Positions 53,406 to 62,577 of a stretch of DNA of 64,000 nucleotides are shown piece after piece (the stretch's first letter is position 1; every line of letters begins with the position of its first letter). Source of the DNA: an uncultured Muribaculaceae bacterium (GTDB lineage Bacteria > Bacteroidota > Bacteroidia > Bacteroidales > Muribaculaceae); assembly GCA_910577315.1 (NCBI GenBank), contig CAJTME010000011.1, forward strand, positions 44,770-108,769. The letters run 5' to 3'. A program made the translations under genes and the position numbers. The notes under the pieces were generated by a model. That model was not told the origin of the DNA. It made no database searches and saw only the letters and a list, made by a program, of their open reading frames with translations.

Positions 53406-54377
53406 ATGGAACAACACAACGTGCAACCCGAGACGCCGCAGCCCCAGCAGCCCGTCGGGAAAGACCAGAAGAAGCTGATGCTTTGGATAATAATTGGCCT
53501 GGCCGTGGCTGTGGTCGGCCTGGCAGTCTGGTTCATCGTAGCGTCAACCACCCAGAAGAAGGCGCTCGAAGAAGCCGTGGCACTCAAGGAACAGGCCGAA
53601 CTCGACATGGCCCAGAAGGAGCTTCAGAACGATTATGACGCCCTCAACAACGAATTTGCCATTTTCGAGAACTCGCGCCAGCTCGTCATCGACGACTCGG
53701 TGAAAATGGCACTTACCCAAAAATACGAGACCGCGCGCCTGCAGATTGAGAAACTCAATCAGGAGCTCAAAAACCAAAAGAACAAGAGCGCCCGGGAAAT
53801 CAAGAAACTCAAGGACGAAATCACAACCCTGCGCAATCTGCTGCGCCACTATGTAGAGGAAATCAACCGCCTCAATCAGGAGAACCAGCAGCTCCGCGAC
53901 GAGAACGCCCAGATAAAGGGCCGCAACGAGGAACTCAGCTCGCGCGTACAGGAAACGGCACGACGCAACGAAGTGCTCAGCGAGCGCATGACCCTGGCCG
54001 AGAAGCTCAACGTGACCGGCGTGAACCTCACCGCCCTCAACAAGAAGGGCAAGAAGGAAAAGAAAGTGAAGAAAGCCGCCCAGCTGATGGTGACCTTCAC
54101 CATTCCGCAGAACAACTCCACCCCTGTCGGCGAAAAGACCATATACCTCCGCATCGTGTCCCCGTCGGGTCAGCTCCTGGGCGGGGGTGGCTCGTTCAGC
54201 TTCGAGGGCGCGTCGCTGGCATGCTCGGCCAAGAAAGTGGTTGAATACGCCGGCGAGGAAATCGCGGGCGTGACAATCTACTGGGATGTCAACACGGCCC
54301 TCACAGCCGGCACATACACTGTCGAACTATTCGCCGACAACTACCGCCTGGCCAGCCGTTCATTCGAACTCAACTGA
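53406..54377 (+). CDS. Membrane-anchored coiled-coil protein
   Basis: A 323-residue protein with a short Pro/Gln-rich N-terminus, one membrane helix (~24-46; LMLWIIIGLAVAVVGLAVWF) and a long coiled coil (~50-205) rich in Glu, Lys, Gln and Asn. A Lys-rich bridge leads to a beta domain (~225-323) with TIPQNNSTPVGEKTIYLRI. This type is conserved in Bacteroidota without a known role. It overlaps the MgtC gene by one base (TGATG), so the two are coupled. Confidence 0.75.
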   Translation: MEQHNVQPETPQPQQPVGKDQKKLMLWIIIGLAVAVVGLAVWFIVASTTQKKALEEAVALKEQAELDMAQKELQNDYDALNNEFAIFENSRQLVIDDSVKMALTQKYETARLQIEKLNQELKNQKNKSAREIKKLKDEITTLRNLLRHYVEEINRLNQENQQLRDENAQIKGRNEELSSRVQETARRNEVLSERMTLAEKLNVTGVNLTALNKKGKKEKKVKKAAQLMVTFTIPQNNSTPVGEKTIYLRIVSPSGQLLGGGGSFSFEGASLACSAKKVVEYAGEEIAGVTIYWDVNTALTAGTYTVELFADNYRLASRSFELN

Positions 54378-55090
54378 TGAACCTATTCTCGGAAATCGTA
54401 CAGACAGTCACGTCAGACCACCTGACCTTCGTGGGCACATGCTACCGCCTGCTGCTGAGTATGCTGCTCGGCAGCATCGTGGGTTTCGAGCGGCGCCGAC
54501 GCGGACAGTCGGCCGGCGTACGCACCTTCTCGCTCATTGCGATGGGCTCGGCGCTCGCCATGGTGCTGTCGGTTTACGTCGCACAGAAATACAGCGACGG
54601 CGACCCCACCCGAATGGCCGCCCAGGTGATTTCGGGCATCGGCTTCCTCGGCGCCGGCGCCATCATCCAGATGAAAGGCTCGGTGCGCGGCCTCACCACC
54701 GCCGCCGGGATATGGATGGTGGCCAACATCGGCATGGCCGTGGGCTGCGGGATGTACTGGATTGCCACCGTCGCCACGGGGCTGATACTATTCATCCTCG
54801 TGCAGCTCGAGCGTATCGAACACCGCGTCAGCCTGCGCTCGGAATCGCGCATCATCCGGGTACGCGTCGGCGAGATACTGAACGACATCCACAAATACCG
54901 CGAGGTGCTGAAACATTACGGAGTGGTGCTCAGCAACTTTTATGTCGAGTATGATTTCGAGCAGGCCGAAACGCGCCTCAATCTGGTCGTCGTGCTCAAG
55001 GAGAACGTCGACTACGTGGGGCTGTTCAACTCGTTCGAGCGCCTCTATCCCACCCGCTCAATCACCCTCGCAAATCAAATCAACATTTAG
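54377..55090 (+). CDS. MgtC/SapB family membrane protein
   Basis: A 237-residue inner membrane protein with the MgtC core LLSMLLGSIVGFERRRRGQSAGVRTFSLIAMGSA, then ISGIGFLGAGAI, and a C-terminal soluble ACT-like region (~150-237). MgtC-type proteins help growth at low Mg2+ and can modulate ATP synthase in pathogens; the role here is open. It sits between the coiled-coil protein and the CPA2 antiporter. Confidence 0.9.
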   Translation: MNLFSEIVQTVTSDHLTFVGTCYRLLLSMLLGSIVGFERRRRGQSAGVRTFSLIAMGSALAMVLSVYVAQKYSDGDPTRMAAQVISGIGFLGAGAIIQMKGSVRGLTTAAGIWMVANIGMAVGCGMYWIATVATGLILFILVQLERIEHRVSLRSESRIIRVRVGEILNDIHKYREVLKHYGVVLSNFYVEYDFEQAETRLNLVVVLKENVDYVGLFNSFERLYPTRSITLANQINI

Positions 55091-55093
55091 AGA

Positions 55094-57295
55094 ATGAATA
55101 TCGAAAGCCTCATAACCGACCTTGCGTTCATCCTGCTGCTCGGCGCCGTCGTGACGGTGCTGTTCAAATGGCTGAAACAGCCGGTGGTGCTGGGCTATAT
55201 CGTGGCCGGTTTCCTGGCCAGTCCCAACTTCACGTGGCTCCCGTCGGTCACAACACTCGAGAACATCGACTTCTGGGCCGAAATCGGCATCGTGGTGCTG
55301 CTGTTCTCGCTCGGGCTTGAATTCAGTTTCAAGAAACTCGTCAACTCGGGCGGGTCGGCGGTGGTCACGGCCATCATTATCGTGGCCGGCATGATGTGCG
55401 CCGGCTTCACCGTGGGCCATATCCTGCATTTCAACTTCATCAACAGCCTGTTTCTCGGCGGAATGTTGTCCATGTCATCGACCACAATCATCCTCAAGGC
55501 CTTCACCGACATGGGTCTGCGCCAGCAAAAATTCGCCTCGCAGGTGCTTGCCGTGCTGATTGTAGAGGATCTGTTCGCTGTGGTGATGATGGTGGTGCTT
55601 TCATCAATCGCCATCAACAACAGCGTGGAAGGTTCCGAAATGCTGATGAGCGTCGGAAAACTGCTGTTCTTCCTTATAATATGGTTCCTGGTGGGTGTCT
55701 ATGTGCTGCCCTCGGCCCTCAACCGCTGCCGCCGCTATCTCAACGGCGAGACATTACTGGTGGTGTCGATGGGGCTGTGCCTCGGAATGGCGGTGTTCTC
55801 GGTCTACTGCGGATTCTCGATGGCGCTCGGAGCCTTCGTGATGGGCTCGATTCTGGCCGGCACCAGCTATGCCGAAAGCATCGAGCACGTGGTAACGCCC
55901 GTGAAGGACCTCTTCGGCGCGGTGTTCTTCATATCGGTGGGCATGATGGTGCAGCCGGCCATCCTCAGCCAATACTGGCTGCCGATACTGATTCTGTCGC
56001 TTGTCGTAATCGTCGGCATGATAATTTTCGGCACCTTCGGCATGCTCATCACCGGCCAGACGCTCAAGACTGCCATACGCTCGGGCTTCTCGCTCACACA
56101 GATCGGCGAGTTCGCCTTCATCATCGCCACCCTCGGCATGAGCCTGAAAGTTCTCGAACCCACCCTCTATCCCATTGTGGTTGCCGTTTCGGTAATCACC
56201 ACATTCACCACACCATATTTCATCAAGATGTCCGTGCCGGCATATAATTTCGTCGAGAGGCATCTGCCCGAACGCCTGCATTTCCTGATTGACCGCTACG
56301 GCTCGCAGAGCGAAAAGGAACAGGCTGCCGGGCGCCAGTGGGGAGCGGTGTTGCGGCGCCATCTGTGGCGCACCGTCGTCTACTCGATAATCCTCATCGC
56401 CATCACCCTGCTCATGGACACCTACGTCAGGCCGTGGCTCATGGAAATCGTGCCCTCGGCCGGCAACCTCATATCGGTCATAGCCACGCTGGTGGTCATG
56501 TCGCCCTTCTTGATTGCGCTGGTGTCGCCGGTTAAGGCTCCGGCGTCCGACGGCAGCGGAATGACCGTATCTAACAACATTCCCTGCATAGTCCTGATGG
56601 TTTTCCGCTCGCTCATCGCGCTCGGATTCATCATCCACGCCGTCAGCCGGGTATACTCGGCCAAGGTAGGACTCATCGTGGCCGTGGCTGTGGTGATACT
56701 CATCGGACTGCTGTTCTACCGCCGGTTGAGCGCCTACATGGGACAGCTCGAAAACAAATTTTTCGACAACCTCAACGAGCGCGACCTGCGCCGCTCGGGC
56801 AAGAACAACCGTGTCGTCAGCGACCTCCACATGGCCTACATGACCGTCGGCACCGGCTGCGACTTCGCCGGCGAGCGCCTGATGGACTCCAACCTGCGCC
56901 ACGCCTTCGGAGTCAATATCGTAAGCATACAGCGCGGCCATGCCGTTATTCCCATTCCCGGAGGCAAGGAACGCCTGTTTCCCGGCGACGTAATCGGCGT
57001 CATCGGCACCGACGAGCAAATCGAACGCCTGCTGCCGAAAGTCGAGATTAACCCCGACGCCGACAGCGGTCCCTCGCCCGACGAGATGAAGCTCAAATCG
57101 GTGCTGCTGTCGTTCAACTCGCCGCTGGTCAACCAGACGCCCTCGTCGGCCTCGCTGCGAAACACCTACGACGTGCTCGTCGTGGCCGTCAACCGCGACG
57201 GCGAGTTCATCGACTCAAACCCCAACCTGGTCTTTGCCCCGGGCGACATCGTGTGGGTCGCCGGCAAGGCCGACAACATCAAACGACTGAAATAA
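55094..57295 (+). CDS. CPA2-type cation:proton antiporter with two TrkA-C domains
   Basis: A 733-residue membrane protein with a Na+/H+ exchanger domain of about twelve helices (~1-390), a second helical block (~415-545), and two soluble TrkA-C (RCK-C) domains (~580-655 and ~665-733; FPGDVIGVIGTDEQIERL, FAPGDIVWVAGKADNIKRL). KefB/C-like antiporters export K+ or Na+ and the TrkA-C domains sense ligands. No TrkA-N Rossmann domain is seen. It starts three bases after MgtC. Confidence 0.88.
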   Translation: MNIESLITDLAFILLLGAVVTVLFKWLKQPVVLGYIVAGFLASPNFTWLPSVTTLENIDFWAEIGIVVLLFSLGLEFSFKKLVNSGGSAVVTAIIIVAGMMCAGFTVGHILHFNFINSLFLGGMLSMSSTTIILKAFTDMGLRQQKFASQVLAVLIVEDLFAVVMMVVLSSIAINNSVEGSEMLMSVGKLLFFLIIWFLVGVYVLPSALNRCRRYLNGETLLVVSMGLCLGMAVFSVYCGFSMALGAFVMGSILAGTSYAESIEHVVTPVKDLFGAVFFISVGMMVQPAILSQYWLPILILSLVVIVGMIIFGTFGMLITGQTLKTAIRSGFSLTQIGEFAFIIATLGMSLKVLEPTLYPIVVAVSVITTFTTPYFIKMSVPAYNFVERHLPERLHFLIDRYGSQSEKEQAAGRQWGAVLRRHLWRTVVYSIILIAITLLMDTYVRPWLMEIVPSAGNLISVIATLVVMSPFLIALVSPVKAPASDGSGMTVSNNIPCIVLMVFRSLIALGFIIHAVSRVYSAKVGLIVAVAVVILIGLLFYRRLSAYMGQLENKFFDNLNERDLRRSGKNNRVVSDLHMAYMTVGTGCDFAGERLMDSNLRHAFGVNIVSIQRGHAVIPIPGGKERLFPGDVIGVIGTDEQIERLLPKVEINPDADSGPSPDEMKLKSVLLSFNSPLVNQTPSSASLRNTYDVLVVAVNRDGEFIDSNPNLVFAPGDIVWVAGKADNIKRLK

Positions 57296-57324
57296 ACGAA
57301 AACCAACCATATAAGCATAAAGAC

Positions 57325-58500
57325 ATGACAGATTCCGGCGACCACCGTTACAAACTCCGCGGAGTGTCGGCTTCGAAAGAAGACGTCCACAACGCCATCA
57401 AGAATGTTGACAAGGGCCTCTATCCCGGCGCGTTTTGCAAAATCATCCCCGACATCCTCGGCGGCGACCCCGAGATGTGCAACATCATGCACGCCGACGG
57501 CGCCGGCACGAAGTCGTCGCTCGCCTACATGTACTGGCGCAAGACCGGCGACCTGTCGGTGTGGCGCGGCATCGCTCAGGATGCCCTCATCATGAACATC
57601 GACGACCTGCTCTGTGTGGGCGCCACCGACAACATCCTCGTCTCATCGACCATCGGACGCAACAAGAACCTGGTTCCGGGCGAGGTAATCTCGGCCATAA
57701 TCAACGGCACCGAAGAACTGCTCGCCGACCTTCGCGCACACGGCATTTCGGCCTGGAGCACCGGCGGCGAGACCGCCGACGTGGGCGACCTTGTCCGCAC
57801 CATAATCGTCGACTCGACCGTCACCTGCCGCATGCCCCGCAAGGATGTGATTGACAACTCCAACATTGCCGCCGGCGATGTCATCGTGGGCTTGTGTTCC
57901 TACGGACAGGCGACATACGAGACCGAATTCAACGGCGGCATGGGCTCGAACGGGCTCACCTCGGCACGCCACGATGTCTTCGGGCATGCCCTGGCCGAGG
58001 AATTCCCCGAGTCGTACGACCACGCCATTCCCGCCGAGCTCGTATATAGCGGCGGATGCAACCTCACCGATGCCGTTGAAAACTCGCCCCTCGACGCCGG
58101 CCGGCTCGTGCTTTCCCCCACCCGCACCTATGCCCCGGTGGTGAAAGCCATCCTCGACAAGCTGCGTCCCCAGGTTCACGGAATGATTCATTGCTCGGGC
58201 GGAGCCCAGACAAAAATCATGAACTTTGTCAAGGACAAACTTGTTGTGAAAGACAACCTCTTCCCCCCCGGCCCCCTGTTCACCCTCATCCAGAAGCAGT
58301 CCGGCACCGACTGGCGCGAGATGTATAAGGTGTTCAACATGGGACACCGCTTCGAGATTTACCTCCCCGCAGAACACGCCGCCGAGGTAATCCGCATCTC
58401 GGAAAGCTTCGGAATTCCCGCCAAGATTGTGGGCCACGTCGAGGACGCTCCCGCCAACCGCCTCGTCATCAAGAGCGAGTTCGGCACATTTGAATATTGA
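57325..58500 (+). CDS. purM: Phosphoribosylformylglycinamidine cyclo-ligase (AIR synthetase)
   Basis: A 391-residue enzyme that closes FGAM to AIR with ATP in purine synthesis. I start at ATG 57325 (MTDSGDHRYKLRGVSA); the longer open frame upstream overlaps the antiporter gene. Motifs include HADGAGTKSSLAYMY, VGATDNILVS, WSTGGETADVGDLVRT and NGLTSARH. The ATP-grasp-free PurM fold fits. It is 29 bases behind the antiporter. Confidence 0.9.
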   Translation: MTDSGDHRYKLRGVSASKEDVHNAIKNVDKGLYPGAFCKIIPDILGGDPEMCNIMHADGAGTKSSLAYMYWRKTGDLSVWRGIAQDALIMNIDDLLCVGATDNILVSSTIGRNKNLVPGEVISAIINGTEELLADLRAHGISAWSTGGETADVGDLVRTIIVDSTVTCRMPRKDVIDNSNIAAGDVIVGLCSYGQATYETEFNGGMGSNGLTSARHDVFGHALAEEFPESYDHAIPAELVYSGGCNLTDAVENSPLDAGRLVLSPTRTYAPVVKAILDKLRPQVHGMIHCSGGAQTKIMNFVKDKLVVKDNLFPPGPLFTLIQKQSGTDWREMYKVFNMGHRFEIYLPAEHAAEVIRISESFGIPAKIVGHVEDAPANRLVIKSEFGTFEY

Positions 58501-58527
58501 AAACCCTAATCCTATAAACTAAAAACA

Positions 58528-59079
58528 ATGAGAAAGACCTCTCTTACCGTTGCCGTAGTGTGCGCCCTTATGGGCTCCATGCTGCTGCCCTCGTGCATCG
58601 GCTCGTTCACCCTCACCAACAAGCTCCTCACCTGGAACCGCCAGATTGGCAACAAGTTCGTCAACGAACTCGTATTCTTCGCCTTCTGGGTGCTCCCCGT
58701 CTATGAAGTGTCCGCCCTGGCCGACGTACTGGTGCTCAACTCAATCGAATTCTGGAGCGGCTCAAACCCCGTTGCCAGCGGCACCACCGTGGTAGAAGGC
58801 AACGACGGCCGCTACCTCGTGTCGGTTGACAAGAAAGGCTACACCATAAAGAGCGAGACCGACGGCTCGGAAGTCCGCCTTAATTTCCATGCCGACTCGC
58901 GCTCATGGGCCATGCAGATGCCCGACGGCTCGGAAATGACCATCTTCTCGTTCGTTGACGACGAGCACATCGCCCTCCCCACCCCCGACGGCGAATCAAC
59001 CGTCGTCGAGCTCTCAGACGCAGGCCTGTATGCCTACAGCCAACTGGCCACCGCCGGCGCCGCATACGCAATGCGCTGA
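58528..59079 (+). CDS. DUF3332-type lipoprotein
   Basis: A 183-residue lipoprotein with lipobox LLPSC (Cys at residue 23). The N-terminal part IGSFTLTNKLLTWNRQIGNKFVNELVFF matches the DUF3332 family, which is of unknown function; two hydrophobic stretches near 50-70 follow. The C-terminal part is beta-rich (VSVDKKGYTIKSETDGSEV). It lies 28 bases behind purM. Confidence 0.78.
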   Translation: MRKTSLTVAVVCALMGSMLLPSCIGSFTLTNKLLTWNRQIGNKFVNELVFFAFWVLPVYEVSALADVLVLNSIEFWSGSNPVASGTTVVEGNDGRYLVSVDKKGYTIKSETDGSEVRLNFHADSRSWAMQMPDGSEMTIFSFVDDEHIALPTPDGESTVVELSDAGLYAYSQLATAGAAYAMR

Positions 59080-59157
59080 TAACAACTCTTATTCCGCCAT
59101 ACGCAGGAAAGCGGACATCCGCTTTCCTGCGCTGGCATATATCACCAATCATTCATC

Positions 59158-59988
59158 ATGTCCCGACGCAAAAAGAAATCTTCCGCTCCCGCAGTGGTCA
59201 TCGCCATGCTTCTCGTGGCAGTGGCCGTCGTCGCACTTGTGCCGACGGGCTCAGCAGTCAAATCCGAACCCTCCGACACTTGCAACGTAGATTTCACCGA
59301 CCTCGAAAAGATCTCAATCCCCGGCGCACTGACCAACGAAATGCTCCACTATGAAGGCTTCACGGTCGCATTCAACGCCGAGGCCCATCAGCCCAACTAT
59401 GTGGTGTGGACACTCACGCCCGAGCATACCGACGGTCCATACACCCGCAACAGCTCCGACGTGAACTTCGCCCCGGATGCGCGGGTGAATGGTTGCGCCA
59501 CCCTGGCCGACTACAAGCGCTCGGGATTTGACCGCGGACACATGGCTCCGGCCGCCGACAACAAATGGAGCCTCGAGGCCATGAAAGACTGCCATTACCT
59601 CACGAACATGTGCCCGCAGGACAATAAACTGAATGCCGGCGCATGGGCGACCGTCGAGAAAAACACCCGCAAATGGGTCGAACGCCACGGGACACTCGTG
59701 ATTGTCGCCGGCCCGGTACTGTCCGACCGCCTGACCCGCACCATCGGCCAATCTGAAATTCCCGTTCCAGAGCGATTCTTCAAGGTGATTCTCGCGCCCG
59801 AGGCCAACCCGCCAATGGGCATCGGATTCATAATGCCGAACTCATACGTCGAGGGTGGAGCCCAGTCGACTGTCGTTTCCATCGACCAAGTCGAGGCCGT
59901 CACAGGCTTTGACTTCTTCGCCGCCCTGCCAGACTCAATCGAGAACATCGTCGAAAGCCAAAACAGCATCAGAATATGGAACAAGTGA
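59158..59988 (+). CDS. DNA/RNA non-specific endonuclease (NUC1 family)
   Basis: A 276-residue nuclease with an N-terminal membrane helix or signal (~10-33) after a basic start, so it acts outside the cytoplasm. The active-site motif is DRGHMAPAAD (catalytic His), with TNMCPQDNKLNAGAW supplying the metal Asn. The beta-beta-alpha-metal fold cuts DNA and RNA. Its 3' end overlaps mnmE by 13 bases. It may serve nutrient scavenging. Confidence 0.92.
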   Translation: MSRRKKKSSAPAVVIAMLLVAVAVVALVPTGSAVKSEPSDTCNVDFTDLEKISIPGALTNEMLHYEGFTVAFNAEAHQPNYVVWTLTPEHTDGPYTRNSSDVNFAPDARVNGCATLADYKRSGFDRGHMAPAADNKWSLEAMKDCHYLTNMCPQDNKLNAGAWATVEKNTRKWVERHGTLVIVAGPVLSDRLTRTIGQSEIPVPERFFKVILAPEANPPMGIGFIMPNSYVEGGAQSTVVSIDQVEAVTGFDFFAALPDSIENIVESQNSIRIWNK

Positions 59989-61376
59989 CCACCGACACCA
60001 TCTGCGCAATCTCCACCCCTCCAGGCCGCGGAGGCATCGCCGTTGCCCGCGTCAGCGGGCCTGCAGCCATCGCCATCGCCAACGCAGTCTGGAAAGGCGC
60101 CAGCCTCGCCGACGCGAAATCACATACCGTCCATCTCGGCACAATTACCCGTCCTGACGGCACCGCACTCGACCAGGCCGTCGCAACCGTATTCCGCAAT
60201 CCTCGCTCGTTTACTGGCGAGGACGTGGTCGAAATATCAGTCCACGGCTCCACATTCATCCAGCAGGAACTACTGCACCTCCTCGTGGCCTCCGGCGCAC
60301 GCATGGCCGAACCCGGCGAATTCACCCGCCGGGCCTTCGTCAACGGACGCCTGGACCTCGCCGAGGCCGAAGCCGTAGCCGACCTCATCGCTTCCTCATC
60401 CCGCGCAGCCCACCGCCTGGCCATCTCCCAGCTCCAGGGCCGTTTCTCAGCCAATATCGACAGCCTGCGCCAACAGCTGCTCGACCTTGCCGTCCTGCTC
60501 GAACTCGAACTCGACTTTTCCGAAGAAGACGTGACCTTCGCCGACCGCGCCAAACTGCGCGAACTTGCCTCCGACATTCAAAACATGGTCACCCGCATGG
60601 CCTCCACATTCTCGTCCGGACAGGCTCTGCGCGACGGCATCCCCGTCGCCATAATCGGCCGTCCGAACGTCGGCAAATCCCGGCTGCTCAACACATTGCT
60701 CGACACCGACCGCGCCATCGTCAGCGACATTCCCGGCACCACACGCGACACAATCGAAGACACCATCGACATCGACGGCCACACTTTCCGTTTCATCGAC
60801 ACCGCCGGAATACGCACCACCGACGACCCCATCGAATCGCTTGGCATCGAACGCGCCCTGCGCAGCGTGGCCAAAGCATCCGTAGTCATCTGGCTCCTAT
60901 CCCCCGACGACTTGCAGTCGCCCGAAACGTCCGCCAACAAAGCGCTCATCGACGGCTCCATCCGCCCCGACGCCACGCTTATTCCCGTCCTGAACAAAAT
61001 CGACACCATTCCCGACAGCGTAACCCAGGCCACTGAAAGCCTCAGCGCAATGGCACCCGGCACCGCCCCGCTCGCCATCTCAGCCCTCACCGGCACCGGC
61101 ATAAGCGACCTGCGCAACGCCATACTCGCCGCAGCCACCGCCGGACTTCCCGACGACGAAAGCATTATTGTAACCAACGCCCGCCACCACGCCGCCCTCA
61201 CCGAAGCCGCCGACGCCCTCACCCAACTGATCGACGGCATAGACCTCGGCCTCACCCCCGACCTCCTCGCCCAACACCTCCGCCAGGCCATCCACTCCCT
61301 CGCCACCATCACCGGCTCCATAACCTCCACCCAAATCCTCCAAACCATCTTCCACCGCTTCTGCATCGGGAAATAA
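59976..61376 (+). CDS. mnmE: tRNA modification GTPase MnmE
   Basis: A 466-residue GTPase that with MnmG makes the cmnm5U34 modification on tRNA. The folate-binding N-terminal domain (~1-120; ICAISTPPGRGGIAVARVSG) is followed by helices and the G domain (~215-380; GRPNVGKSRLLNTLL, DIPGTTRDTIED, DTAGIR, NKID). The conserved C-terminal FHRFCIGK carries the essential Cys. It is complete. A shortened integrase gene lies directly behind it. Confidence 0.95.
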   Translation: MEQVTTDTICAISTPPGRGGIAVARVSGPAAIAIANAVWKGASLADAKSHTVHLGTITRPDGTALDQAVATVFRNPRSFTGEDVVEISVHGSTFIQQELLHLLVASGARMAEPGEFTRRAFVNGRLDLAEAEAVADLIASSSRAAHRLAISQLQGRFSANIDSLRQQLLDLAVLLELELDFSEEDVTFADRAKLRELASDIQNMVTRMASTFSSGQALRDGIPVAIIGRPNVGKSRLLNTLLDTDRAIVSDIPGTTRDTIEDTIDIDGHTFRFIDTAGIRTTDDPIESLGIERALRSVAKASVVIWLLSPDDLQSPETSANKALIDGSIRPDATLIPVLNKIDTIPDSVTQATESLSAMAPGTAPLAISALTGTGISDLRNAILAAATAGLPDDESIIVTNARHHAALTEAADALTQLIDGIDLGLTPDLLAQHLRQAIHSLATITGSITSTQILQTIFHRFCIGK

Positions 61377-61383
61377 TTCATTC

Positions 61384-61986
61384 ATGGACTGGGAGGAGCC
61401 GAAAACCAACTTTCTTGAGATTGAAGAAATCAGGAAACTCGGGGCTACACCCTGCAAAGTAGATGTCTTGAAACGGGTGTCGCTTTTTGCCAGCCTCACC
61501 GGTTTACGTATCAGCGACGTCCTTCAGCTTAAGTGGGACAACATTCAGGTGTCTCCTGATGGAGTCTACTGTATGTGCATCAGCACTCAGAAGACCAAGA
61601 CACAAGCCACCCTTCCTCTCAGTGAGGAAGCATTGTCCTATTGTGGGGAACCGAGCCGTGGACTCGTATTCAAAGGATTGAGCCGGGCCCACACTCGTGA
61701 GCCCTTCAAGAGTTGGCTGAAAGCCGCCGGTATCATCAAGAAGATCACCTTCCACGGCCTGCGCCATACTTATGCCACATTGCTGATAACCAACGGCACC
61801 GACATCTACACCGTCTCAAAGATACTCACCCACAAAAACGTCGCCACAACTCAGATATACGCCGAAGTCGTAAATCAAAAGAAACGCGACGCCGCCAACA
61901 GCATCACGCTGAAACAAGTTTCACTCAAAAGCACACTGAGTAATAAACGTTCTGAAAAGTTTGATTACCCACAATATATCACATAA
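61384..61986 (+). CDS. Tyrosine recombinase, catalytic domain only (shortened integrase)
   Basis: A 200-residue frame starting seven bases after mnmE. It contains the full tyrosine recombinase catalytic set: Arg in TGLRISDVLQL, HGLRHTYA, THKNVATTQIYAEV with the Tyr nucleophile. The N-terminal arm- and core-binding domains of a usual ~400-residue integrase are missing. The beginning (EEPKTNFLEIEEIRKLGATPCK) aligns with the start of the catalytic domain of Bacteroidales integrases. It is either a remnant or a small recombinase. The 3' end of mnmE is a known integration site of some islands. Confidence 0.75.
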   Translation: MDWEEPKTNFLEIEEIRKLGATPCKVDVLKRVSLFASLTGLRISDVLQLKWDNIQVSPDGVYCMCISTQKTKTQATLPLSEEALSYCGEPSRGLVFKGLSRAHTREPFKSWLKAAGIIKKITFHGLRHTYATLLITNGTDIYTVSKILTHKNVATTQIYAEVVNQKKRDAANSITLKQVSLKSTLSNKRSEKFDYPQYIT

Positions 61987-62041
61987 TAAATATTTTTACT
62001 ATCTTTACATCACTTTATGTAAGTATGAGGTCAGAGTTATA

Positions 62042-62097
62042 AGTTATGAAGTACATCGTCACTCATAACTATGATTCCAGACTTCAACCTCATAACT
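62042..62097. promoter_or_regulatory. Repeated TCATAACT boxes upstream of the orphan HTH gene
   Basis: AGTTATGA (62042-62049) is inverted at 62063-62070 (TCATAACT), and another copy lies at 62090-62097. They stand between a TATCTTTA box (62000-62007) and the regulator gene, as expected of an autoregulatory operator. Confidence 0.55.
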
Positions 62098-62125
62098 CGT
62101 AACTATAACCTAAAACTTAAATATC

Positions 62126-62446
62126 GTGGCAAAGAGCACTATGGGGACAAAGTTGCCCCGAAAGTTGGAGCAAAAAATGGCGATTATGGGTGAGCAGATA
62201 AAGCTTGCCCGGCTTCGCCGTAACCAGTCAATAGCTCAGGTTGCGGAGCGGGCAACGTGCTCACCTCCTACGATTAACCGCATTGAAAAAGGGTCTCCGA
62301 CTGTTTCAATCGGAATCTATGCCCGTGTGCTCTATGCTCTCCAACTCGACGATGATCTTCTGTTGATAGCTAAAGAAGCCCCACTCGGTCGTACCTTACA
62401 AGACTTAAACTTAAAGCACAGGCAAAGAGCCTCAAAAAAATCATAA
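62126..62446 (+). CDS. HTH (XRE) regulator, HipB-like
   Basis: A 106-residue protein (GTG start 62126; an ATG at 62141 is an alternative) with a Cro/C1-type HTH: QIKLARLRRNQSIAQVAERATCSPPTINRIEKGSPTVSIG. The pattern is that of HipB, the antitoxin of the HipA kinase, but no hipA gene follows. It therefore appears orphaned or serves as regulator of the next gene. Repeated operator-like boxes lie upstream. Confidence 0.75.
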   Translation: MAKSTMGTKLPRKLEQKMAIMGEQIKLARLRRNQSIAQVAERATCSPPTINRIEKGSPTVSIGIYARVLYALQLDDDLLLIAKEAPLGRTLQDLNLKHRQRASKKS

Positions 62447-62577
62447 TTAAAAGGAACATCCATAAGTGAAGACTAACTGAATCCACTATTGTATATTTGC
62501 TATGTAACAAATATATCGGTTCCTGTAAAAAAACGTCATACATAAACCTCATTCATTCCTTAAAAACACTAATCATT

